Positions 34,817 through 44,742 of a DNA stretch of 64,000 bases are shown one piece after another. The notes beneath the pieces are model-generated. The model had not been told where the DNA came from. It saw only the letters and a list, made by a program, of their open reading frames with translations, and ran no database searches. This DNA is from Asparagopsis taxiformis. Taxonomy: Eukaryota > Rhodophyta > Florideophyceae > Bonnemaisoniales > Bonnemaisoniaceae. The translations under genes were made by a program, and so were the position numbers. The stretch is taken from positions 62,001 through 126,000 of the forward strand of contig JALQPE010001744.1 of the NCBI GenBank assembly GCA_030407315.1, in the 5' to 3' direction. The stretch's first letter is position 1; each line of letters opens with the position of its first letter.

Positions 34817-35317
34817 ATGAAGCTCTTGGCATTTGCGATAAGCAATGGCTCAATGCTGAATACATTTGGTTGCTTGCGAGCACAAACGATGCGCACTCCT
34901 ATCCGTAGCAGATTTTCCTCCTCTCGTTCTCATGCAGTCATGTGCTCCCCCGTCGACAGGGACCAAGTAGAGAAGACCGCTCATTTGGCTCAACTGGAAC
35001 TATCGGAGGAAGAAGTCAACAAACTTACGCCTGAATTCCAGAAGATAATCAACTTTATTGATCAGATGAGTGAGCTCGATCTTGACGGAGTTGATCCTAT
35101 GCCGCGACCTCTTGATGCGGAGAATGTTGTACGCGAGGATACGCCAAAAATGTTCGACAATGTGTAAGTATTGATATCAGTGAGTAGTAGCGAATCTGTT
35201 TCATAGAAACTGACGGTATGTATTTCTTTCTCTAGTGATGGAATAATGGATGAAGCACCTGCTGTCGAAAGGGATTTTATTCGTGTGCCGAAGATTGGTT
35301 CAGAAGGGACCGATTAG
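34817..35317 (+). CDS. gatC: Glutamyl-tRNA(Gln) amidotransferase subunit C, organellar
   Basis: The small subunit of the GatCAB amidotransferase, which converts Glu-tRNA(Gln) to Gln-tRNA(Gln) in plastid and/or mitochondria. Exon 1 is 34817-35163, the intron is 35164-35235 (GTAAGT...TCTCTAG, 72 nt), and exon 2 is 35236-35317; together 142 aa. The core VEKTAHLAQLELSEEEVNKL and then FIDQMSELDLDGVDPMPRP is diagnostic. Exon 2 adds the conserved tail EAPAVERDFIRVPKI. Residues 1-45 form an Arg/Ser-rich targeting peptide. The frame is open from a TTG at 34799; ATG 34817 is the first ATG. Without the splice the protein would end at FDNV and lack the FxVPK tail. Confidence 0.94.
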
Positions 35318-35701
35318 AGGCTATATGGAATGATTGGATAAATGGGAATTGTACTGTTTCACAAATGATCAGAATGCATCTTAGTCACAAGTAGTGCAGA
35401 GAATCATAGTCTTCTTATGTGACTCAGATAAATTCTCGACCTGTTTGGTACCTCCATGTATGCATCGTGGGCGAGTGAGAAAGAATCCAACCATATGAAC
35501 ACACTACAGTTACGAGGAACACTCAAAGTGGGCTCCAGTAGTTCCACAACAAAAGGTAAGATGGAAATTAGTCAGGACGCGACCATGTTCAAGCCCGATC
35601 ACCAAACGAATGAATCGGATCCTGTGTACTGGTAAGGTTGCCATAGAGATATTCTGGCAACCTCGTAAACTGTTGGCGAATATTCGATTCAGCAAAGTAA
35701 A
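35318..35701. other. Short convergent intergenic region
   Basis: 384 bp between the 3' ends of GatC (+) and UTP23 (-). No gene or repeat is visible. Confidence 0.5.
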
Positions 35702-37420
35702 TTACATTGCTTCAACTGCAGTTGGAACAGTACAATCCATGTCAGTAGTTTTCTTCGGTCTCCGCCGCCTATTTTTTCTCTGCTTCTTCTTCCTAGGTTG
35801 ATGGGCTGCGTCTTCCTCCCCACTCTGTTCTAGTTCGATTTCCGTCAAACTGTTCCGAACACCTGCCTCTGAGCCAATCGCCTCCGCCGTAGATGAAGAA
35901 ATCTTTACATCTTTTTCCATGATAGCTTGGTCTTGTGGACCGTTTGTGGATTCCACAACTGTCATTCTGTTTGTTGCCTCTGAGTTACTCAACGTGCATG
36001 GGATGGAATTGGCAACACTCTTTGTGCGCAGTACAGTCGGGCTGGAAGAACCCCGCACATCAGCTGCAGGCTTGTGTTCTGGAACCTGACGTTCTTTTGT
36101 CTCACTGTCATGTTGGATAGGCGTAGAATATGGAGATCCAGACTTCTTCACAGTATGAACGCTCGAATCCTGCTTGTTCATAGTCTGCTTAACATGATCT
36201 TGGCCATTACCTAATAGTTGGGAATTGGTTTCAGTCTCTCTTGATTTGGAGGGCTGGCCTGCATGGGCACGTTGGCGATTTTCCTTAGATACCGTCACTT
36301 CAGGTTTATCCATATGTTCTTTAGGCGGTAGGATTTGGGAATCCTCCACGGGCGCACTTTTTATGCTCTTAGACACGTTCGGATCCAGTGTCAATACGGA
36401 TCCATTTTGATCTGTGGAATGAGGCTGTTCATCTCTAGGTTTCTTTCTCCTTCGCCTTCTCCGCGCACGTCCATCTGGTTCTTGTGGAGCGCCAGTTTCT
36501 GTAGACTGGTCTGCATCTACATCTGCATTTTCCTCAGCTTGCTGTTGATCAGTGCTGGATGGTATTGCATTCGGTCGCCGGCGACGACGGCGTTTCTTCG
36601 ACGTTACAGTTAATGGTGGAGTAGCCGTTTCAGCAATGGGCGGGGTGTCGTCCAAGCTCACATCAAGTTTAGAAGCCGCAATGCTTTTGTTTGATGTGAC
36701 TGTGCATTTTTCAGATGAGGGCGTCTGGAAAGACTGACAAGTCGATTTTGAGATGTCAGAACCATTTTGTTGGATAACTCTAGTCTTTTTAACACTCAAA
36801 GGATTCGGGCCCTTTGCGCGTTTGGGTTTGAATGAAGGCTTCCGTTGCCGCCTCTGCTCGAGCTTTTCTTCTAAAACTTTCTTGAGGAGTGCTTTATCGG
36901 CATCCAACAAATGGTCAGCCCTGGCGGCCTGCTTCTGTTGAGCGAATGCGAGAGTCGCGGTGGATGGCTTTTTCAAGATGAGCTTTGTCTGATTGAAGAT
37001 CGTAACAATGGGTATGCCAGGAATCTTGGAAACCTGAAGGATTGTTTGTGCATCATTTGTCGCGATAGCGAGCTTTGATTCGAAGGGTTGTTCAGCGCGG
37101 AGTCTGATACATTCGGCTGCGCTAACCTCAGACTGGTGTGCGCAGGGAATTCGCGTGGCTCGCTTTGCGAAAATTGCCGAGTTGGAGAATGATTCTCCGA
37201 GCTGCCGCAGCTCGTTTACGATGCAATCGGTGACAACGGGATAGGTTGGCGCTCCGAACAGTGTCGGAAGTGCATGTTTGAGGAAGATGTCATTCTTGAA
37301 GGACTGGAAGATAATCGGACCGTCGCATAGCACTTGGTATGGCGGGGAAAAGCTGAAGTTGACACGGTAGTAGGAGAGGATTTTTTGAGAATTGTTGCCT
37401 TTCCCTGTTGACGTTCGCAT
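35702..37420 (-). CDS. UTP23-like small-subunit processome factor
   Basis: A 572-aa nucleolar protein of the UTP23/FCF1 family, needed for early 18S rRNA maturation; it has an inactive PIN domain. Residues about 10-170 match UTP23 block by block: KILSYYRVNFSFSPPYQVLCD; IVNELRQLG; AKRATRIPCAH...SAAECI (Cys/His zinc site); KLAIATNDAQ; KIPGIPIVTIFNQTKLIL; PSTATLAFAQQKQ. After residue 200 the protein is a long low-complexity tail with basic clusters (KKRRRRRRP, RARRRRRRKKP, RKKKQRKNRRRRPKK), typical of nucleolar proteins but much longer than the family norm (about 250 aa). Start at ATG 37420. Confidence 0.85.
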   Translation of the reverse strand: MRTSTGKGNNSQKILSYYRVNFSFSPPYQVLCDGPIIFQSFKNDIFLKHALPTLFGAPTYPVVTDCIVNELRQLGESFSNSAIFAKRATRIPCAHQSEVSAAECIRLRAEQPFESKLAIATNDAQTILQVSKIPGIPIVTIFNQTKLILKKPSTATLAFAQQKQAARADHLLDADKALLKKVLEEKLEQRRQRKPSFKPKRAKGPNPLSVKKTRVIQQNGSDISKSTCQSFQTPSSEKCTVTSNKSIAASKLDVSLDDTPPIAETATPPLTVTSKKRRRRRRPNAIPSSTDQQQAEENADVDADQSTETGAPQEPDGRARRRRRRKKPRDEQPHSTDQNGSVLTLDPNVSKSIKSAPVEDSQILPPKEHMDKPEVTVSKENRQRAHAGQPSKSRETETNSQLLGNGQDHVKQTMNKQDSSVHTVKKSGSPYSTPIQHDSETKERQVPEHKPAADVRGSSSPTVLRTKSVANSIPCTLSNSEATNRMTVVESTNGPQDQAIMEKDVKISSSTAEAIGSEAGVRNSLTEIELEQSGEEDAAHQPRKKKQRKNRRRRPKKTTDMDCTVPTAVEAM

Positions 37421-37812
37421 GACGGCGGAGTTGTTGCTGATGTGGACACCGACGGTGGGTGAGCCTCGGGAGAGTGCAAACAGAAGCGTAGACCCATCGG
37501 ACCGGTCCGAGGCTACAGATCAATGACCTTGAAATTTCATGAACAAGTCTGCTTCAGGATGCTATTTTTCTTTCAAAAATTTGATGCATCATATTGACAC
37601 AATGTCAAATGTCCAACAGCGATGGGAAGCACCGAAATGTCGTTACCGAAGACGCACTCATTTCTTTGCATAGTGACGTCTTTACTGTGAACCATGGAAG
37701 TGGATGTGCCGCAAGGCTGTGATACACGATAGCATATGTCTCTAACAACCGTCCATCATAAGAAAACAACAGCACGTCTTAGTAGTCTTCTTGATCAGTA
37801 CAGTAAATCACA
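37421..37812. other. Short intergenic region
   Basis: 392 bp between two minus-strand genes, expected to hold the UTP23 promoter. No feature recognised. Confidence 0.45.
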
Positions 37813-38574
37813 TCAGTCACATCCGCCATCTGCGTCATTTGGCCTCTGCGCATATTCATACATTTCATCACTGGACGAAGACGGTGACACTGAACCTATT
37901 ACACGCGGTTCACCACGAACTTCTTGCACGGCGACTGAGGGGTTGAACGACATTGGCAATCGCTCACCGTTCGCATCGATCTTGCGTTCCCGGACAGCAA
38001 CCGACGGATTGAACGAAGGCGGTAACGAACACGACGAGCTCTTCCTTCTGCGCGTGTTTTTACTGGCAGCGTTCTGTTTTGTAGCTGTCTTATCCCGGGC
38101 AGTGCTCGGTTCTTTCTCTCGCTGCGAACTGCTGCTCGCGTGGTACGAAATACCAGCGCCGCCACTCCGACCGCTGTTATCACGCTGCGAAGAACTGTGT
38201 GGCTTCACAAGAGAGCGATGCGCAAGGTCCACCAGACTGCCCGAATCTGTTCTACATGTGTACTTGCCCTTGCGCTTCAGACTGGCAGCGGCGCTGCTGG
38301 GTTTCTGGCTGCCAGACGACTTTGGCGTGACGTGGTTGATGACAAAGTGATGCTGACAGCTCCAACATTCGATGGACTGTCCTTCCGCGATCTTGCTGGT
38401 GAGCACGTTCACAGAATGGCATGCAGTGCACGTCACGACCTTGCGTGATGGACGAGGCGGTCGCGCTGCTTCCATGATTGATTGCTGTTGACTCAATGTG
38501 TCCTGTGAACAATGACTGTTTGCTTTGTACTCGAGTTTGCCTTGTTCACAGCATGCATTGCCTCGCTGTGACAT
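37813..38574 (-). CDS. Zinc-ribbon protein, unknown, with internal peptide duplication
   Basis: A 253-aa protein with one zinc-ribbon-like motif: C49-x2-C52 and C70-x2-C73 (VTCTACHSVNVL ... IECWSCQHHFVIN), similar in spacing to LSD1-like or general transcription-factor ribbons. The rest is disordered, Ser/Arg/Lys-rich, with nuclear-signal-like NTRRRKSSS. Near the C-terminus SFNPSVAVRE is repeated as SFNPSVAVQE 21 residues later. Start ATG 38574; Met34, just before the ribbon, is a plausible alternative start. No specific function is proposed. Confidence 0.55.
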   Translation of the reverse strand: MSQRGNACCEQGKLEYKANSHCSQDTLSQQQSIMEAARPPRPSRKVVTCTACHSVNVLTSKIAEGQSIECWSCQHHFVINHVTPKSSGSQKPSSAAASLKRKGKYTCRTDSGSLVDLAHRSLVKPHSSSQRDNSGRSGGAGISYHASSSSQREKEPSTARDKTATKQNAASKNTRRRKSSSCSLPPSFNPSVAVRERKIDANGERLPMSFNPSVAVQEVRGEPRVIGSVSPSSSSDEMYEYAQRPNDADGGCD

Positions 38575-39108
38575 AGAAGAGGAATATAGGCGGGCGAGCT
38601 GTTAACTGGTGTATGTTGCTGTCTCGCGACTTGACAGAGTGCGGGGACTGCCGCGAGCGCGTGGGCGTAATCAGTTGTCAAAGTGTTATGGTTGGGGTTT
38701 AGAAGGAGATGGTCGACTTCATGCAAGCGTTGCGATTATTGAGGAAATAAGTGTGTTGTCGAACAAATCCATGACTGTGCGAGAGCGAAGCCAAACCAAT
38801 GTGCATGAGCCCGTGTTGATTGACGAACTGCGCAACTCTAATGACGAGCGCATAGTTGAGTAATCTGTGCTGCAAGTCGGTAGGCAACCCGTAGCGGCGT
38901 CGCGTCCATCATTCATCACTTGCGTGGTCTTCTGTCATCACTGAAACCTTCCTTCGGAGCTCCCGCAAGCCAAATTCGCTACTGTATACCGCCCTTGACG
39001 GTTGCTTCGTTCCAGACTGCCGCCCAGAGCTGCTCTCGCCATGCACTGCACTCGTTGGATACTTCCCCACACCCAAAATGGTCTTTAGGCCATCCAAAAA
39101 AATTTGCA
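38575..39108. other. Spacer before tRNA gene
   Basis: 534 bp with only short open frames. The right end holds the poly-T tract (AAAAAAA on +, 39096-39102) that terminates the minus-strand tRNA. Confidence 0.45.
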
Positions 39109-39200
39109 AGCCACCACCGAGATTTGAACTCGAGACCTCTTGATTTCCGAGTTGGATTTCTGCTACTAGTCAAGCGCTCTACCAACTGAGCTATAGCGGC
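39109..39200 (-). tRNA. tRNA-Thr (anticodon AGT) with a 19-nt intron
   Basis: Reading the minus strand from 39200, the acceptor GCCGCTA pairs with TGGTGGC (39110-39116). The D arm is GCTC/GAGC and the anticodon stem is CTTGA/TCAAG. The T arm is TCGAG/CTCGG with loop TTCAAAT. The loop starts CTAGTA, giving anticodon AGT at 39165-39167. The remaining 19 nt (39145-39163) sit at the canonical position after base 37, so they are a tRNA intron. The discriminator base is T. A seven-T Pol III terminator follows within ten bases. The mature length of 73 nt is normal. Confidence 0.93.
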
Positions 39201-39496
39201 CATTTCTGATAGCAGTGGCATACGTAGAGAAAATTTAAACAAAACGTCTAATATTTTCTCATGCTGAGGCTAACAAATTCTGGATGGGCTGGACAAAGGA
39301 TCTACCCCTGCCCAGAGGCTCAATTCCGGATATACGTAAAATTTCGGGCATTTTTCCACAAAATAGTGCCCGTAGAAATGCAAAGCATTCGGACCGTAAC
39401 GGTAACGAGCTTTCTCTTGACTCACCTCGTATACGGAAACTTTTGGGGGTGTTTGAGCACAATATAGAAAGACTACATCACTTCACAGCATCACAA

Positions 39497-40353
39497 CTAC
39501 TTCTCCACATAGAATGCCTCCTTCAATGCGACGTCAAACAAGCAATGAAAAAAGCGTAAGCGAGCGAATTTTGAGCGCATCGAACAACGAAAAGAGGCTA
39601 TAAATTTGCTGTGTGAAGGTAAGTTATCTGTTCGTAAAATTGCTCCCCTTTCAGGAGTTCCAAGTTCGACGATATCGGAAATGAAAGGTATGATTGGCCG
39701 TGGAGATGGTAAAGCTTTGGAAAAGATGCTCGACGCAAACAACGGACGAGGAAGGAAATTGGTTCTTAGTGTGGAAGAGGAGAAAATGATAGTGGAAAGG
39801 ATAATTGATGCTTCTAAACGAGGGTTTGCAGTTGGGGTTGATGTTTTGTAAGACATAATTTCTCGAATCGCAGCAGATGGGGGAACGTCATGGAAGATTG
39901 GCTTACCCTCTGATGAAGCGGTACGTTCTTTCCGTGCGCAAAACAGGGATCTGACGTATCGGAAATGAGAGGGTGAGGACCTAGCCATGCTCAAGGCCGA
40001 AAATTGTCTCCATGTCAAACGTTTTTTTAATAATCGATAGGATTGGCTCAAAAAGCCCCGGAATTCTCGCTGATGCTAACAGAGTCATCAAAATGGATGA
40101 AACAGCTGTAAATGAAACATTTGGAAAGCTCAAAAAGGCTTTCACAGCCTCCAACCCGCATCATGGTGGCTTCAAAGGAGAAAGTAATCTATATGGGAGC
40201 AGAAAACATATAAAAACTTTGCTGATTGCTACAGCATCTAGTAGGATTGCACCACCATTTTTCATTATTGAAACTAAAAGGGGAAATACAAGATACAAAG
40301 AGATTCAGTTATCAAAGTATCCGAATGTAGTTCAACAAAAAAAGATATTCTAG
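39497..40353 (+). pseudogene. Decayed pogo-type (Tc1/mariner superfamily) transposase
   Basis: Fragments of one transposase lie in order. First comes an N-terminal helix-turn-helix (EQRKEAINLLCEGKLSVRKI, APLSGVPSSTISEMKG). A CENP-B-like second DNA-binding part follows (GRGRKLVLSVEEEKMIVERI; TSWKIGLPSDEAVRSFRAQN), then the start of the DDE domain (DRIGSKSPGILADANRVIKM, DETAVNETFG, HIKTLLIATASSRIAPPFFI). Stops and frameshifts separate them (TAA near 39849, TGA/TAG near 39970), and the later catalytic acids are missing. Only the first D (MDET) is visible. No clear terminal inverted repeats were found. Non-functional. Confidence 0.75.
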
Positions 40354-40787
40354 CTGCTGGAATAGAACAAATGAACATATTTATGCGCAAATTCTTTGAA
40401 GTGCAATGACACTTGGCGAAGCGCTTACTGTGGGACACTGCGCCTTGCAGGGAGGCGCGAATGCAAACTAATTTGCAATGAAAACAGATAACGAGCTGGG
40501 GTAGTTCACTGAGCGGTCGCGAGTGCGTACGGACTTGGCTGAAGGGTCGGGAATTAAGGTAACGGGCACAGCGAGCGATGGATCACGAAGGGTCGGCGCC
40601 AATCGTAACTTGAATTCACGGACACGTGTAGTAGCGCGGGGCGACAGCAGGGACGCGAGCATTTCCACACGTGTACGCCGGCGCTCGTACACGTCATTCT
40701 ACACTAGTAGCGACACTGTTAGCTATAGTGTCAATATTAGTTTACTGTAGTAGAAGTACACGAAAAGTGTCAGTGTAGTGGAGAATT
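40354..40787. other. Spacer between transposase remnant and LTR
   Basis: 434 bp of unassigned sequence. The part after 40500 is GC-rich, with a short open plus-strand frame (40523-40750) that has no homology I can see. Confidence 0.35.
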
Positions 40788-41799
40788 TGTAGGGACCACA
40801 AGGTCCACCCCACTGGTTGGCCGGGACCATCGGTCCTGGCCAACCGAGATCCGACTTTAACGTATTTAGTACGGTGACTCACCGCAACGGATACAATAAA
40901 GTCAGCTCTATTGTGGACTACATCCTATTCGCCTGGAAAGCGCCTTAAAACCGTTCTTCAGCGCGCAACCTCTCTCATGAGAGTAGATATATGATTCCCA
41001 ATCGTGTTCCGTCGCGCGTGAACCGCACAACAAACCGCGACGCACCGTGACGCCGAGTCACGGCTGTGCAGGAGACTCCTACCGCGAGGTAGTAATGTCA
41101 TACCGCCTGGCGGTCCTCTCAACCAGAGCAGTGTCGCTTCCCTATTGGGTACCCACTTAAGGGATGTGCCAATCACAAGGCACCAGCCAACTGGGCGTGT
41201 TTCCTGTAGTTGGGACAAGCGCAAGGCTGTAAAAACCCTATCCGGGCCTATCGGCCCCAGCCAAAACCCCACAAGGGACAAATTTCTAACTTAAGCTAAC
41301 CAGCTGTACATTACAATGTAAGCCTAACTGGCAATAACCTGGCGGGTAGACGAGTGCCGTTAACTGGGCTCTGGTTGGTCAATAACTGGGTATTTATTCC
41401 TAACCACTAACCCTAGCTTACAGTAGACTTAGTATAAATACGCCACTGGAATAGCCAGTAGGCACGGTTTCTAGAGTAACGTAAACTCAAGTGGAATTAC
41501 GACCCACTGGAACAGTGTTCGCATACCTATTGTTCAACCCCTCTCCAGGAAAACCTTAGGGTTAGCCAACAGCTCGACGGATTACGTCACTTTGCTCCAT
41601 TAATAAGCACCTAGCGTGAGCGCTATAATCGCACAACCCCATCCGGGTAGCGATCATCGCTATGTGTATGATACCTTCTTTCATACGAGATAACCTGCTG
41701 GGTACGTTATAAGGTTCATCTGCTCTACCATCTCCTCTACCGAGGCTCGGGACACCTGTCGGGTGGTTTGCCGCTCTAGCGGATTTTCTACCTGCTACA
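40788..41799 (+). repeat. LTR of a copia-like retrotransposon (5' LTR)
   Basis: A 1012-bp sequence beginning TGTAG and ending CTACA, matching inverted ends as expected of an LTR. One base later comes a primer-binding-like site, and then a gag-like frame. Its right 520 bp resemble 62110-62639 in order and wording (GTAACGTAAACTCA.GTGGAATT, ACAGCTCGACGG.TTACGTC, CGAGGCTCGGGACACCTGT, GCGGATTTTCTACCT). The boundary choice rests on TG...CA ends and the shared primer site; a paired 3' LTR was not found. Confidence 0.6.
41431..41440 (+). promoter_or_regulatory. TATA-like box within LTR
   Basis: AGTATAAATA, in the same relative place as TATAAAATG at 62301 in the related LTR. Conserved between the two copies, so a probable retroelement promoter. 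Confidence 0.45.
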
Positions 41800-41800
41800 T

Positions 41801-41818
41801 TGGTCTCTCGACCTAGAA
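41801..41818 (+). other. Primer-binding-like site of LTR element
   Basis: TGGTCTCTCGACCTAGAA, one base after the LTR end. The identical 18-mer follows the different LTR ending at 63453, which argues it is functional. The priming tRNA was not identified. Confidence 0.55.
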
Positions 41819-41876
41819 CCTTGTACCCTCTGGTAACTCTCCTTGGGAGAAATTCCCCTTTCACATCATCTCCACG

Positions 41877-42275
41877 ATGCCTCGTAACCCTACAGCGGGA
41901 CCCTCTAGTGAGGACATAGCGCCTGCCAGCGACTTATCCGATTCGGATCTGATCCCCGGAGAAGGCGTGGTGATCAACACCCTACAAGATCGGGCTGACC
42001 GAATCTTCAACGAACGGTTGGAAGAGTTCAAGGCTGAATTCAGCACCGTCGTCGAGAAGACTGTCCAAGACCGAAGGGCGGAGATCGTAGACGCTAAGAT
42101 CGAAACCGTAATGGAACTGGTCGAGCCAAAATTGCTGGCCGCCAGCTGAGAAGCCACCCAAGATCGGGACGCCGAGTTCCTAGCGGAAACCTGGATGCAG
42201 GTAAAAGCCGAATTCGCTGAACGCGTATCCCGTTTGGAAACTCGTCTGGAAGAGCTTTCGATTCACGGCTTTAAT
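41877..42275 (+). pseudogene. Gag-like ORF, interrupted
   Basis: Begins ATG 41877 and reads an acidic, coiled-coil-like protein (RADRIFNERLEEFKAEF, VEKTVQDRRAEIVDAKIETV). A TGA at 42147 breaks it, after which the same frame continues (AEFAERVSRLETRLEELSIH) up to 42275. There the large inverted-repeat element begins. Position right after an LTR and primer site, plus similarity of style to the frame at 63558, identify it as gag-like; no zinc knuckle is seen. Confidence 0.55.
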
Positions 42276-42599
42276 CGTCTGTGTTCTCGGAAATGGACGC
42301 GGACGTCCACAACCTCTAGTACACCTAGTATTACTAGGCGGACGTCCATGTTCTCCAGTATTTTTGGATGTCCGCCTAGAACCGGACGTCCATGCGGTCT
42401 AGTACATCTAGTATTACTAGGACGACATTCATTGTTTCTAGTACCACGGATGTACCCCTCGGGATGGACTTCCGCCATGTCTATGTCCACCTAGGACGGG
42501 CGCCGGTTCAGAAATTCAAAAATTTCGAGCCCAGAAATTTCTGCCGCCGTGCTCGACTTGGATGTCCGCATCCATCACGGCGACCACTCTATTTTTCCT

Positions 42600-43620
42600 T
42601 GTCGGTCGACTCCAATTTCGTCTTTAATTTTTTCATCCTCTCGCTCACACCCCCTTCCAGTTGGTGCTCACCTCCCCCGTACTGTACCTCAAACACCCCC
42701 AATACCACTCTAGCACGCATTTTCAGCTACCTATCCCCGCTTCCACGGTGCACACCTCCATTCCATACCTACTTTTCTGCTCTACCGTACAGATTTCGTA
42801 TAACCAGTCCTCATACTACCTCAGAATAGGGAAAAACACCCCCTATCTCCTCGACCATGCTCTCCCCCATCACCTTTGCAACGTATTGTTCTTCAATACC
42901 CTCTCTCCTCTACCTTCAACCCCTCTCCTTCGCCCTCTCCACAAACTTCCCCTGCAGCTTACTCTTCCAAAACCTCTCAGTCCCCATCCCGTACCCGACC
43001 TGCTCCACCCCTCCCTCCCTCAGCTGCTCCATGCCCCCACGCCATCCGCATCTTCGATACCGTATACACCACCACCACCGGCCCACGCTCCCGCACTGCG
43101 GGGTGGCACCCCCGCCGTCTCCCCAGAAACCTCCCCGCTCTGAAACACATATCAACCCCCCACTTCGCACCCTTCCTCCCACTCCCCTCCCTTTCCAAAT
43201 ACAATAACCCCCTTCTTCTCCATCACATCCCCACTCACCACAGCCAGAACAGACGCCACCCCCTCCCCCTCTTTCTCCTCACTTTCCTAAAACCCCCTCC
43301 TCTCGGCGACTTCAACCGCACCCTCCTACGGTCCCACCTAAACACCTCCTCCGCCCTCACTACCCCAACACCCCGCAGCGTCTCCCCAATCCCCATAATA
43401 TGCTTGTCGGCACTCCTCTCCGAATCACACTCCATTCTAAACCCGCACTCCGTACATTTCCACCTCCCCCTGTACCATCCCAAGATTGCATCCCTCCACA
43501 GAACACATCCTCATACCACAGAAGAATTTTCTTCCTCTCATACCTCATCCTTAAAACCTCCATCTGCTCCATGTAAATTTCGATGTAAATATTTTCTCTA
43601 CCATGCAATCTCAAACATGT
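42600..43620 (-). repeat. C-rich tract, copy 1, with a zinc-finger-like frame on the G-rich strand
   Basis: About 1 kb very rich in C on the plus strand. Near-identical copies lie at about 45500-46530 (same direction) and 60530-61510 (inverted). On the minus strand, 43483-43235 is open for 82 codons and contains WKCTECGFRMECDSERSADK. Plus-strand frames through the tract are Pro/Ser/Thr low complexity and I do not consider them genes. Confidence 0.45.
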
Positions 43621-44292
43621 ATGAACGTATGCCTTTCCGCTTTGTCACCCTTGAATATTGGTACTCATGTATTCATAAAATAGGGCCACCCACATCCCTA
43701 TCCCGTTCTGCAAGCTTTACAAACCACTAGACGCATACTCCACAACTATACAACAAACACTACTCGCTATTTCAGACGACGCGGTACACAAGTAGCGTAG
43801 TCTCAACCTTCCGTGCAGCCTTCCCTGATGCGTACAAGTGCGAAACACGTCTAGACTACTACTACTACTACGATATAGTATATCAGAAGTGACTGCGGGA
43901 ATTTTCGGCACAGGAGATGCTGGGCCACCAAATTGATTTTTCGGAAATTTTAGAATTTCTGGGCTGGCCAGCAGTGCAATCGAGCTGGACATCCACCGGA
44001 CGTCCATTTCAGGTTGGTCGTGAGAGAGTGGGGCGGGACCATGATGAAACAAGGACCAAGACCTGTCCCTGGCGTATTGAGCCTGAAATCGACCCTTCGT
44101 GAGACGCCATTTTGGCTTACAGTTGGTGCTTATAGAAGCCAGTTATAGCCCCGATCGGGGCGGCGGCCGGTTCCGGCTTACAGTTGGTGCTTACAGACGC
44201 CAGTGATAGCCCCCGATCGGGGCCGGCGGTCGGTTCCTGGGGCCGTTGTGGCCAAATTAGACACCCTGATTTGAATTAAAATTTGGGCTATT

Positions 44293-44348
44293 CTCAAAAA
44301 CATGCACATGTGAACATGTTTTTGAGATGGGGGTGTGCCGTACGGCAC
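44293..44348. repeat. Double-palindrome module (first of seven copies)
   Basis: A hairpin with 12-nt perfect arms CTCAAAAACATG and CATGTTTTTGAG (44293-44326; loop of 10 nt) is followed 8 nt later by the perfect palindrome GTGCCGTACGGCAC (44335-44348). Further copies start at 47115, 47615 and 48658 in the same direction. Inverted copies lie at 54396-54451, 55426-55481 and 59872-59927. The hairpin is unchanged in all seven and the palindrome in six; the 47115 copy has one change. Confidence 0.8.
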
Positions 44349-44742
44349 ATTCGACCGCCCAAATCGATGTTTTTTTGCAATATTTTTTTGTGCCCGAAAT
44401 TGTAGAATTTCTGGGCTGGCCAGCAATGCATCTGAGCTGGACATCCACCGGACGTCCATTTCAGGTTGATCGTGTATCGTGCACGTCCACACATTACCGG
44501 AAGCAAGTAGGCGATGAAGCACGTACAAACCCAATTGTTCTGCTATTTCTACCATAGACCATCGAGTCTAGAGATGTGAGGGAATCGTCCTGGAAATCAT
44601 GCTCCAACCCACGAGGGAATGGACAATCTAGTTTGAAAGCATGGAACGGAAGTACATTATACTAGGTTCATAGATTGAAAGTGATAAAGGAGATGATTAT
44701 ATTCTCGATAATTGTTTACCAAAGTAGTAGTTGTTAAGCTAT

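Noticed and set aside
42392..43730. Pro/Ser/Thr-rich plus-strand frames up to 284 codons (and copies near 45.3-46.5 kb)
   Set aside because: They run through the C-rich tract, where stop codons are rare on that strand; low complexity, and frames differ between copies.
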